The position numbers and the translations under genes were made by a program. From Limnomonas spitsbergensis (lineage: Eukaryota > Chlorophyta > Chlorophyceae > Chlamydomonadales): DNA of 64,000 nucleotides. Of this stretch, positions 24,901 through 33,978 are shown piece after piece. The stretch covers positions 4,216,001 through 4,280,000 of the forward strand of contig JAYJMM010000117.1 in the NCBI GenBank assembly GCA_037349105.1, given 5' to 3'. A model generated the notes under the pieces. That model was not told where the DNA came from. It did no database searches and saw only the letters and a list, made by a program, of their open reading frames with translations. Positions within the stretch are counted from its first letter, which is position 1, and each line of letters begins with the position of its first letter.

Positions 24901-25395
24901 TTCGTTTTATTCATCACTTCAGGATGCTCCAGCTTGTTATGACGGTGGGTTGCCTCCCTTGGTGTTTAAGGCCAATAGCTTGTCCCAAGGCCTATAGAAG
25001 CCTAAGCTCACTAACCAATCAATGGCTAGTAAGCTTCTACTAACCAATCAATGCGTCTTTAATCTCTTAATGAAGAATTTTTTGAGCCGTCTCATAATCA
25101 TAATGGCCCAACTGTCTGTTGTCATTTCCTCTCCCCCTGCGCTTAAGTTGTCCTCACCAAAATGCCTAGATTTTACCTTGCAAGTCCTTGAACCTCTTGT
25201 CCGTTCTAGTTTACCTCTGATGTGACCCTACCTATTTTGTTTCACACATTTATTTGCTTCATGCTCATTGCCTTGCAGGCTGTGGGGATGATCATCAGTG
25301 GTTTCTGTCGTGAGGTGTTCAATGAGCTTCCTCTGGAGTTCGCGGCCGAGGTCAATGAGCTGATGAGCCTCAAGCTGGAGGGATCTGTCGGATAA
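18971..25395 (+). CDS. SUFB: Plastid Fe-S cluster scaffold protein SufB (10 exons, 537 aa)
   Basis: SufB is the scaffold subunit of the SufBCD complex, on which Fe-S clusters are built in the plastid stroma with sulfur from SufS-SufE. Exons by my model: 18971-19560, 20322-20415, 20766-20993, 21917-21987, 22481-22577, 23043-23150, 23339-23418, 24072-24198, 24596-24697, 25279-25395; phases agree throughout. Introns are GT-AG except the one after exon 8, which starts with GC. The first ~45 residues are rich in Ser, Arg and Ala (transit peptide), followed by the family's N-terminal helical part. The beta-helix core includes [18 protein letters not shown] and ENSKMSWTQ-like DNSKISWTQ. Cys447 (in QCDSML) and the Glu-His-Glu triad at 474-476 (VEHEA) have the same 27-residue spacing as Cys405 and Glu432-His433-Glu434 of E. 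coli SufB, residues reported essential for cluster assembly. The ATG at 18971 is the first in frame. Nothing is broken. Confidence 0.97.
20999..21183. repeat. G-rich minisatellite and partial exon-3 duplication in sufB intron 3
   Basis: Directly after exon 3 the intron has G-rich units (GGGGGGAGGGTGCA alternating with AGTGTGTGCA) up to about 21,090. Then come second copies of exon sequence: GACTCCAATCAGGT at 21,097 (exon copy at 20,981) and a TCCTACGTGAGCCACCTG block at 21,151 (exon copy at 20,940). Confidence 0.8.
24199..24595 (+). other. GC-AG intron of sufB
   Basis: The donor reads ACAG/GCAAGT and the acceptor CATCAG/GTTCGG. The reading frame and the conserved SufB protein (TYPYIQ joined to [12 protein letters not shown]) require this junction, and no GT donor lies at or next to it. 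Confidence 0.9.
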
Positions 25396-25616
25396 GTTTG
25401 AATTGAAATTTTGGTTAAGCCGACGAGGCCGGAGCGAGGTCCTAGTAATCGTACTTAGTAGAGTTGTTGTTGATGCTCCTTCCGTTTGCATTGCGATTGA
25501 GTGTGTATGGGAGAGCTAGCCATTAAATTAGATATCCTATCATTGCGGTCATGAGAGGTGTTCACAGGTGTTAAAGAGTCCTTTATTTGAGTGGGTACTG
25601 CAGGACTGTCCCCTGG

Positions 25617-25621
25617 TGTAA
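25617..25621 (+). terminator. Candidate TGTAA polyadenylation signal of sufB
   Basis: TGTAA lies 222 bases after the sufB stop codon, a usual distance for green-algal 3' untranslated regions. Motif and position only. Confidence 0.45.
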
Positions 25622-25802
25622 ATAGCGTGTGAGACTCTGTGGGACGAAATGATTTTTTATGGAGCCGCTGATTTAAGGTGAAAACCTGAAAGGGGTGCAG
25701 GGCGCGCAGTCTGCAATTGTGCGGATGGCTTGAGGCAACATGGTTTTTTCTCTAGTGACTGAAACAGCACTCGCGAGAGGAGTTATCAAGGATTCACAAT
25801 CT

Positions 25803-25972
25803 AATCTCCCCCCGTCTAGATCGCTGGATTCCATGTTCCTGCCCACTTACAAAGGAGGGTAGCATGGCTGCACCATGGTCCTGCCTAGGGAGTCCTAGCT
25901 GTTCATGCAAGCTGGAATTGAGCTTAGTCATTCCCTACCAGAGCCACGCGGCCGAGCAATGAGCAGGCCCCA
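25803..25972 (+). repeat. Dispersed ~170-bp repeat, copy 2
   Basis: Matches 16,408-16,575 in order and orientation (TTCCATG, TAGCATGGCTGCACCATGG, AAGCTGGAATTGAGC, CATTCCCTACC, CCGAGC) with small indels. Confidence 0.75.
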
Positions 25973-26671
25973 GGGGGGTTCGCATCGATCTATACTCAAA
26001 GGGCAGAGATAAACTGCTGTAGTAGTCATGTAGTATGCACGTGATAAAGGCTAGGTCAACATTCGTGTTGAGAAGATTTTACTTAAAGGGTTGTCCTGAT
26101 TGGGACTCGAAAGTCCTTTTCTCCTTAATTCTCGATCAGAGGAAGGACAACAACAAGATTAATTTGCAATCCCCTATTACAGCTCCATTGAATGCTTGGG
26201 CGACCTCGTAAGCAATTGAAAATAACCGTAACCGGATTACGTTATAGAGCAGTCCACCAACAATATGGTGATCCTCCCTTCAATATTGAGGGTGCTGTGA
26301 AATAGGACAAAAGGACACTTACAAATCTGTCATCATTCCCATAAAACAATAGAACATTAGTAACTTCCCTACATATCAATATGACATTACAGTATTACAC
26401 CTTCTTAAAAATTCATCGGCAACATTGGTGTCCAGCTGTCTGGATGGAAACTAAAAGCAAAATGAGACTCGAACTCAGATCAGTTTTACCAGATTTAAGG
26501 AGAGCAAAATGAAGCTCGAACTCAGGCCAGTTTTACCAGATTTTACTAACGATCTCATGCACAAATGACTTGCTTAAGGCCCGAAACCTGACATAACTCC
26601 AGGCCCCCAGTCCCCATAAAAACATAGAAAGTCATAGCGAGGCTGCAAGTAATTAAACAAATGTACACTTA

Positions 26672-29600
26672 TCAGCAGTTGCGGTGGACCTTTCTGCGCA
26701 TGTCTTCAGCTGTGAAGGGCACCCGGTCAATTGTAGCAAGCTTGTTATTGCTGAGCACCACCCGCTTCGTCACGTCCTTCATCATCCACACGTCCCTTTC
26801 ATGTCCCTTGATGACATTGCCTTCGATCTTGACTTGCTGCCCTTGAGCAACAGCATTGATGATGACGCCCATCGTCGCATTATCCAGGATCTGATTCTCA
26901 AACAAGCTGCCGTACCCTCCGTTTCCACCGACACCAAACATAACTCCAGCCTGATTGCCCTTCAGGGTGCAGCCGCTCATGTCCAGCCTCGGCGGAGGCT
27001 CAAGCTTCCAGCCCTCAACAACAACAGCCTCAGCAGCGTTGTCCAGAAACGAGCAGGCGGTGATCTGCGCCCGGCCGCTACAGATCGATACGCCAGGATT
27101 CATGGGCATCTTGCCGCAGCGAATGACCTCGCAGCCCTGCATCTCCAGCTTAGATCCGCCATTATACAGCACAACGGCCTGCGCGCAGCAATCGATGAAC
27201 TTGCAGCCCAGCAGACGAGCCTCCGCCCCGGCGCCCCGCACCTCCACACCGGGAGCACGGCAGCGCTGCATGAGGCAATCTTTGGCAATCAGGCTAGAGC
27301 CATCAGCGACAATCACGCAGGCCGATGCAACGCAGTCCTCGCGCGGTCCAAAGGTGCAGCCCGTCAGGTGGCAGCGCGTGCCGCTGTCCCTTATCCCGAT
27401 GCAAGGGTTACTTGGTGAGGAAAACACGCAGTTGCGCGCCATAAGTTTTGCTTCGCCCGTAAGCAACACACAGTGCCTTGCGTCAGTGCTGATGGTGGCG
27501 GTTGGGTCCACCGCCAGGGCCAGGTCCTCCAGCACCACTGAGATATTGCTGACAGTAACGATAGTCGGCAGCTGCATGGCGTGATGCTCTAGTGGACTGT
27601 TGCCATGGAGCGTGACCTGCAGACCCAGCAAGGATCAATATGCAGGGAGGGTGATTACGTGAGCAAGCAAGACATAAATGATTATTATATTTCAATCAAG
27701 AATGACAAGGCTGCTGACACCATACCTTGATGGTGTACGGAGAAGGTATTCGGGATCAGGAGGCAACACTGTTCTGATTGAAATCTGCAGCCCGTGCTCG
27801 TTTTAAACTGTTCAAAACTTCAGACCCTGCCAGGTCATGAGATTCACCTGGGGTTCCTTGTGTATTGCTGCCGCCCCTCCATGCGCTGACTGAGACGGCG
27901 GCTTTGTCTCCTCTGCTGCCCTTCCTCCCAAAAGCTGGACAGTGAGACGGCGGCCTCCAGCAGGCGGCATCAATACCATGCTGTGCCTGTACGTCCCTGG
28001 CTGGAGCACCAGAGTCCAGCCAGAGCTGCCTGCGGGAGGTGCTGTGGAGGACACGTATTCCAGAGCGTCTGCCAGCTGCACAAAGTGGCCCCCACCAGCA
28101 GGGTCCACGATACGCACCGCCTCCTTGAACATGATGCGATCCCGGTTGCTCAGAGAGGCGGCATCAACTCGGCTGCTCGCAGCATGATGCTGCTTCTGAC
28201 GCTCGGCAGCTGCTGCTGCTGCCGCTTTACGTGCCTCCTCTGATGCGAGAATCCCGTGGATGCCGGTGGCGGCACTAGTCATGGAGTTGACATGGACCTT
28301 CTGCAGTTTAGCCATCATGCCGACGAGGTCGCCCCCATGCGAAGGCCGGGCTGGCCGGCCCTCGCCCATGAGTGCTCCATACAGGCCGCAGCCGCCCTTG
28401 GCAGCGCTGTCTGTGCGGCCCTTGAGCATGGGCAGCACCAGGGCCTCTGAAGCGCGTGCGGCCTCCACCAAGGCATGGAATTCACCACACACTGCCCTCG
28501 ATGGCTCCTTACCTCCATCGAGTGACGACATCGCAACCTGTATCGCAATTGCATATCTGGCTTCCGGCACCTTCCGTCCGCCTTCATCTGCAAGGCTCAA
28601 GAAGCACTCAAAGTCTGCCCGGGCCTGCCTAAAGAACTCTAAATCTTGGCGCGTCAGCGCCGTCTTGCCAGGGTCACTGCCCATGGGTAGGTTCCTCTTG
28701 CAGACCGCCCGCCAGAAGTAGAAGATGGGCTCCTTGGGCTGTAACGCCACTGCCCGGTCATAGACCTCTGCTGCCCGGTCCCAGACTGAGCAGTTGCCCA
28801 GAACAATGCCGAGCAATGCGATCAGGCCATTAGCATCCCCTGGGGCCAGCGCCAGACCCTGTTGGCATGCCGCCTCGGCCCGAGCCAGCTGCCGCTGATT
28901 CATGCAGATGTAGCCATCAACCAAGTGAGCGTCTACAGGGTTGGAGGCCAGCGTGGCACGCACCGCAGCATTATACCGCGCAGAAATTGCGCTGTCGGCT
29001 GCCCCTGAACCAGTGGGAGACATCTCCCACCATCCGCTGAAGGGATCACCGTCTCGGCCGCTCAGCCGCAGTGCGCTCGCCAGCGTCCTCACTGCGGCCG
29101 TGCTCTTGCCCTCATGCAACAACTGCTCGCCCATGAGCCACGTCCCCCGGGCTTCCAACATGCGCCGTGCCACTGGAGAGCCACCACGAGCCAGCTCCAC
29201 TAGAGCAGCCATCTCAACCATATTGCTAAGGGGGGAGCGGCGCCCCAGCCCGCCTTCCTTGATTTCATGTACTGCAGCAGCAGCTGTCCGCTGCGCATAC
29301 TCCATGGCTGCTGCGTCTGCTGATTTCAAATCATCGGGCTTAGCGATGTTGCTGTAGTGGCACCCAAACAGCGTGAAGCGCCCCAGAGGTCCCTGCAGCA
29401 GGTTGTCCACTGCTGCTGACTGGGCCTGGCTCAAGGTCAGCTCCGAGACAGTGCAGCCAGAGGCCGGCTGTTGGTGCGATACCGGCTCGTCGCCCCAGGC
29501 CAGAACGTCATCGTACAGCCCGCTGCCTGCAGGCGGATCATGACGGAGGTCCATGATCCAGCGCGGCACCGCCCCCGCGCATGTTGCCACCATGTCCACA

Positions 29601-31173
29601 GAGACAGCATCCAGCCAGCTCTGCACGTCTCTGAGGCTGCGCCAGCCACCGTGCGGGAACAACACACGCGACATGACAAAGAAGTGCAACACGTACCGCG
29701 CATGGACCTGCAGCCAAGCAGACAAGAGCACTGTCTATGTGCACTGTGGATGAAATCGTGTTATTTGAGTCCTACCATCGATCACGCCCTGCCAGGTACC
29801 CGTAGGTGCTGCTGACAGCTGTTCCACACTTTATTCCGAGTCCTCTGCGCACAGTCTGTCAGCTTGGAAGAGAGGGTATATGCATATAATCATTGAAACA
29901 AGCTTTCTGCTGCTGGCCAAGAGAAGAGACCGGATTTAGCACACAAAGTCACTTTAGTTCCACCTGGCTGGACTTGCAAAAGGAAGAGGGCGAGGAGCTC
30001 TCACATACTCATCACTAAATCAGATCACATCACCCACCTGCAGCACTTTCACAAGACCCCCAAACTGATCTGCGCTGATCCAAGCCTGATCGACCACACT
30101 CGAGCCCGGCGGCCCAACAGTGGCCCGCTGCTGCTGCTTCTGCTGCAGCTTCTGCTTCTCTGAGCCTGCTTCGGCCTTCCTGGCAGGTAAGCTGCCGTCT
30201 GCCAACATTTGCAGCACATCCAGCACTAGCTGCATGGTCCCATCTGCCAGCTGTTGACCAGCGGCTGTGGAGGCTGCAACGGCCTGTGCTCTCAGCACTA
30301 GAAGCTCCAGATGGTAGCTCTTAACGCTGCCACTGCGGGCTCGGTAGGCCATGCACTTGAGCGCCCTGCAGGCTCACACAGGCATGCATGATTGACAGCT
30401 ACCACGCCTGCATTTATGTGCCTCTTGAAGGTCAGACAGAAAACGGGCAGAAAGGAGAAATCCACCAGGCTGTGAGGGGGCCGGTATTGGGCTCAGTCCC
30501 TACCTGGCGGCGTTGCTGGCGGTTGAGTTGGACGTGAATTTCTCCTCAGCCGGGGGCCGGACACCAAACTCCACGGTGTTAGAACACACCACATCAAAAT
30601 CGAAGCTGGCTTTGATGTGAATGGCCAGCTTGCCATGGAAGTCCACATGCTGTCGGTGAAAAGGACAGGAACTTAGGGCAGGGTTATGGGGCAGAACGAG
30701 GCCCTTCTCGCGCTGCCTTGGTTGGAAAATAACGTGGCGGGGGGAGAAAAATAACAGAGACTTGGGAGCAGGATATGGCCCGCCCAGAGTGGAAAGACAG
30801 GCATGCCCCCTTCCCGCCTTTTGACTCAGCCTCAGCCTCTCACCTTGGCATGGAATATCGGGTGCCTCCTCAGCGCCTCGGCCAGGCGCTCCCTCTGGCT
30901 GCAGGACAACGGCTCGAGCGTGCCCACAATGATGTCCACGTCGCTTCCCCGCCACTGTGTGCTCTTGGCCACGCTGCCGTCAATGAAGGCTGTGGACCCT
31001 CTCCCAAAAGCTTCTTGTGCAGATTGTTGCACCGCGAGGGTGTAGATCTCCAGCATGAACTTGCTTTCAGGCTGAGTCATCTGCTCCAACAGGCCCTCAC
31101 AGAAGCGCTGGAAGAGCAGCGCCTCTGGCTCGAAAACGTGCTGGGACAACAAGCAACGGCTTGGACCAGCAGC
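26672..31173 (-). CDS. Predicted nucleotidyltransferase-TPR-beta-helix protein (multi-exon, 5' end unresolved)
   Basis: Minus-strand exons by my model: A 31173-30844, B 30649-30504, C 30365-30038, E 29707-27848, F 27616-26672 (stop). All are bounded by GT-AG sites with matching phases, giving about 1,202 codons without the first exon(s). Exon A carries a nucleotidyltransferase signature: GS, ten residues, then DVD (residues 66-80, FIDGSVAKSTQWRGSDVD). Exon B supplies a likely third acidic residue (ASFDFDVV), and exon C SVKSYHLELLVL, like the helix after the catalytic core in OAS and CD-NTase enzymes. Exon E has TPR-like helices at about 190-375 and an Ala/Gln-rich linker, then a beta-helix cap (TLVLQPGTY). 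Exon F consists of short repeated beta-helix turns (CxFxxC-like, GNQAGVMFGV). The substrate is unknown. It might be two genes, but exons C and E join in phase 0 without a new start. Confidence 0.7.
29851..29895 (-). other. Approximate place of a possible 45-nt microexon in the same gene
   Basis: Between exons C and E the minus strand has a segment bounded by GCGCAG at its 5' side and a GTACCT donor at its 3' side, which adds 15 in-frame residues (RTRNKVWNSCQQHLR) and keeps phase 0 on both sides. It lies in about 29,798-29,852; the coordinates given are only approximate. Direct splicing of C to E works equally well, so this stays a candidate. Confidence 0.2.
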
Positions 31174-32171
31174 CTGCAGGGCACAGAGGGCGTCAACGCA
31201 GTAGATTGATAGATATGCCCAGTGCATGTGCCTCAGGAGTCACATGGGGGGCCACGGACTCTTCAGTCCCAATGTCTCCAGACTTACGAGCTTGTCATGA
31301 GGATCTGTGTCGTCAAGGGCCTCTGCTCCGCTACTGCTGCGGCAATGAATTGTGCACAAGGCATGTTTCGAAGGAGTCAGCAGTGCATGGTGCAAGTGAC
31401 GAGGGTGAGGGTACCACGACGGAGAAGTGTCCTACCAGTTTGTCAACAGCCGAGACATACCCGGAGACGAGCAAAGGCATCAACGAATAATTAACCTTAC
31501 TTTCTTAAAGGAAGGAAGAAAACGCTGGAGCAGAGCGCCGGATTGGCACGATTCTGGAGAAATACGGCATTTGGAATGCCGTAAATCGAGAAAATATGTG
31601 GATCGATCGTTCGCCGTTTACGCCAGAGAGGTTTACGCCGTTCGGCCCCCACTTTCCGGAGGGGGTCGAAGATCCCCTCTTAGCGCTTATCCGGGAGATT
31701 ATCTGCCGTCACCAGGAAATGCCTGGACGCCCTGACTTGGGGGACCTGGTCACGAGCGAGTGCACCATATGGTGTGCGAACTCGTTCAGGCAGACTTAGT
31801 TGGTGGATACCGGTATATGGCGGTCCTGGCTGCACTCCTGCAGAGCGAGATCAGGGCATCAGCCATCAGGCCCAGGGGTAATCAGGTTCGACGTCTACCG
31901 GTCAGGGATTTTTAGTGTATATTTGTTGGGAACATTTTTGGGGAACATTTGTTGTCACCAGTAGTAGTTAGTCCTTTCAGAAGAGGTCACCACGCACACT
32001 CAAACAAGGGAGGTCCGACCTGGGGGGGGGCGAGGTTCGCTTTTGATATTTGGTGCCGCAATACGTACTCAACTCACCTCCCGAAAAAGTTGTTAATTGT
32101 TATTATGTTGCGCACCAGTCCGCGTACCTCCAAAAATAACAAATTAAACGCAGAGTTAAACCTGTTTTACG
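31174..32171. other. 5' flank of the minus-strand gene and unassigned DNA
   Basis: A minus-strand segment ending at 31,288 with a GTAAGT donor is phase-compatible with exon A and could be an upstream exon, but it has no in-frame ATG before a TAG at 31,432. The right part contains the orphan frame listed at 31,509-31,799. Confidence 0.5.
31509..31799 (+). pseudogene. Unrecognised coding-like frame, no start at its head
   Basis: An open frame of about 96 codons with protein-like composition (WIDRSPFTPERFTPFGPHF, then EDPLLALIREII) begins right after an in-frame stop at 31,506. Its first ATG is at 31,596. I do not recognise the family. Its proximity to a DNA transposon and its different base composition suggest a fragment of a mobile or foreign gene; a chance frame is possible. 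Confidence 0.3.
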
Positions 32172-33360
32172 CACTATGGTTAGACCCCCCCTAATTATCA
32201 GCCTATCAGGGTTAATTCCTGACTGAAGTGATTTTGGGGAGGATGGTTTATCAACGTACTAATCAGGCTGATAAAGGTCAAGCAAGTGCGGCATTTCCTG
32301 ATAATTAGGCTTCCCTTGATAAACATGTTGATATCTTGAAGGCTCTTTATTAGCATGATAAGGGCCAATATCAAGCTGATTACTAGGCAAATATTCCATG
32401 ATAAATAGCCTGATAATGATGTTGTTCGTGAGCTAATTATTAGTTGATAACGAGCTTGATTATTAGCGTAGCTTAAATTGAGATATACTCAGCCATAGAT
32501 AATGATCTTGACAGCTAGTTCAAATTCAAACGTTTTTGAATTTAAATATTTGTGTGGCTGCCAGAACTGTTTACGCTTGGATTATTTATTTACGAACATG
32601 TAACTTCTGTTAGATGATAATAATTTATCAAGTTAATATTGCATGCTGCTGTCCTCGTAAGAAAGCAGTGGGTTTGTCACATCAGCTCTTGTTTACATGA
32701 ACACAAGAGGAAAATAAAATAATGATACCAGTAATTTTGTCACATTCTATCATAGGCTTCTGGTAGTAATATTCAATTGAAAGATAGAGGCACAGCTCTT
32801 AAAACTCGTTTCAAAAATTGAACTCAGCCTCACACACAAATCCAGCAGGCCATCTTCTATATAAGCGGACATCGATGCAACTCAAATTGCACACCCCGCG
32901 CTTGAACAATTTGGCTTAATTGATATGGCATACATGCCACTATGTGCGCTTATAACTGGAACAATGAGTGGGAAAGAAAGGAAACCTCAGAAAAGCGTAT
33001 GAGGTCTCCGCGTATGAGAGGGCAAGCAAGCCACGGAGACAAGCTGCCACTCTACGAGCATTTAAACGAGCAAGGACTGAAATCAGACCTTCCCGAACTG
33101 CTTATCAACCTACGCCTGATGAGTGAGCGCTCCTACTAAGCAGCCTATCAAGCAAGCCTGGTTATCAAGCTCTCCAAAATTAGCACGATTTGCCTATCAA
33201 CCCTGAGCACTGTTATCAAGGTGTAAATCAACCCCAAATCAACTTGGCTGGGCTTATCAGGCTCATGCTAGAATATCAAGCTAGTTATCAACATGGGCCT
33301 TGATAACCCTTGATAATGACATGCCCAACCTAATAAATGGGGGGGGGTCCAGCCATAGTG
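32172..33360. mobile_element. Non-autonomous CACTA-type (En/Spm-like) DNA transposon
   Basis: The left end reads CACTATGGTTAGACCCCCCC (32,172) and the right end read inward from 33,360 is CACTATGGCTGGACCCCCCC: 18 of 20 match. Termini starting CACTA are the mark of the CACTA superfamily. Both subterminal regions are packed with TTATCA/TGATAA words in both orientations (often CTTGATAA or TTATCAAG), as expected of transposase-binding subterminal repeats. The 3-bp flanks (ACG and TAA) do not match, so the usual 3-bp duplication is lost or my end is off by a few bases. The 1,189 bp have no recognisable transposase; a 65-codon frame at 32,942-33,139 is of unknown meaning. Confidence 0.8.
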
Positions 33361-33978
33361 TAAGTTAGTAGGCCAGGTTATTTTTCTTTAAATCTTTATG
33401 CCAATTAAATGGCAAGGTGTTTTCCATGATGTGTGCCATGCATTCACTGTCTTTGCGTTGGCACTGTCCATGAATCTTATACTTCCTAGCAACTGCTATT
33501 ATACAAGGTGACACCGGGGGGCAGAAAAAATAGTTTTAACACCCATCATCAAAAAATGTTTAACGACCCCTGGCTGAATCCCCCACTCCCAGGACCTAGT
33601 GAAATCGTAATTTCTTAGTCAAAAATAAGAATTCTGGAGGGTGATTTTGTGAAGTTTTTTAAGTCCATCAGAGCATCACATTTGATGCATGGGACATGTG
33701 AGGGTGAGAAGGGTTAATTTCAATCAGCTCAGCCGTGAGCTTCCAATGGTGATGCTCAGGGATCTAACTAGCATTTAACTCCACCTTGCTGATGTGCTCC
33801 TTGCAACATCATCTTCTGCCTCGAGAGGAGCTCCTTGCCCTCCCACCCCTTTAACTCCTCAGTGCTGATGGCACATCTCGTCACATCTTCCTCCGACGGC
33901 TCCTTACAAGTGTGGACTGACTCCATGTGATCTAGGAAGTGATCACTCCACATATAAGGGCGGATAGTACAGTATTAC
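33361..33978. other. Intergenic DNA with a dispersed-repeat copy
   Basis: Contains the second copy of the ~60-bp repeat (33,645-33,702). No gene seen; a 61-codon minus frame at 33,953-33,768 has no recognisable motif. Confidence 0.6.
33645..33702. repeat. Dispersed ~60-bp repeat, copy 2
   Basis: Near-identical to 5,494-5,554 (AGAGCATCACA, TTGATGCATGGGACATGTG). Confidence 0.75.

Larger units (their letters stand above)
25396..26671. other. Convergent intergenic region between sufB and the minus-strand gene
   Basis: It holds the 3' flanks of both genes, a second copy of the dispersed repeat (25,803-25,972), and two tandem copies of a ~48-bp unit at about 26,456-26,550 (core CTCGAACTCAG). Candidate TTACA words (TGTAA on the minus strand) lie at 26,319, 26,387 and 26,395. 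No gene seen. Confidence 0.6.

Noticed and set aside
7122..25395. clpC and sufB as a co-regulated pair
   Set aside because: They are 4 kb apart with a transposon between them, each with its own likely polyadenylation signal; nothing in the sequence shows shared control.
26684..29815. Long + strand frames opposite the beta-helix/TPR gene
   Set aside because: They are antisense shadows of GC-rich exons; the minus-strand frames have the domains and splice sites.
31288..31431. Upstream first exon of the nucleotidyltransferase gene
   Set aside because: The donor and phase fit, but the in-frame stretch contains no ATG before a stop at 31,432, so the start could not be placed.
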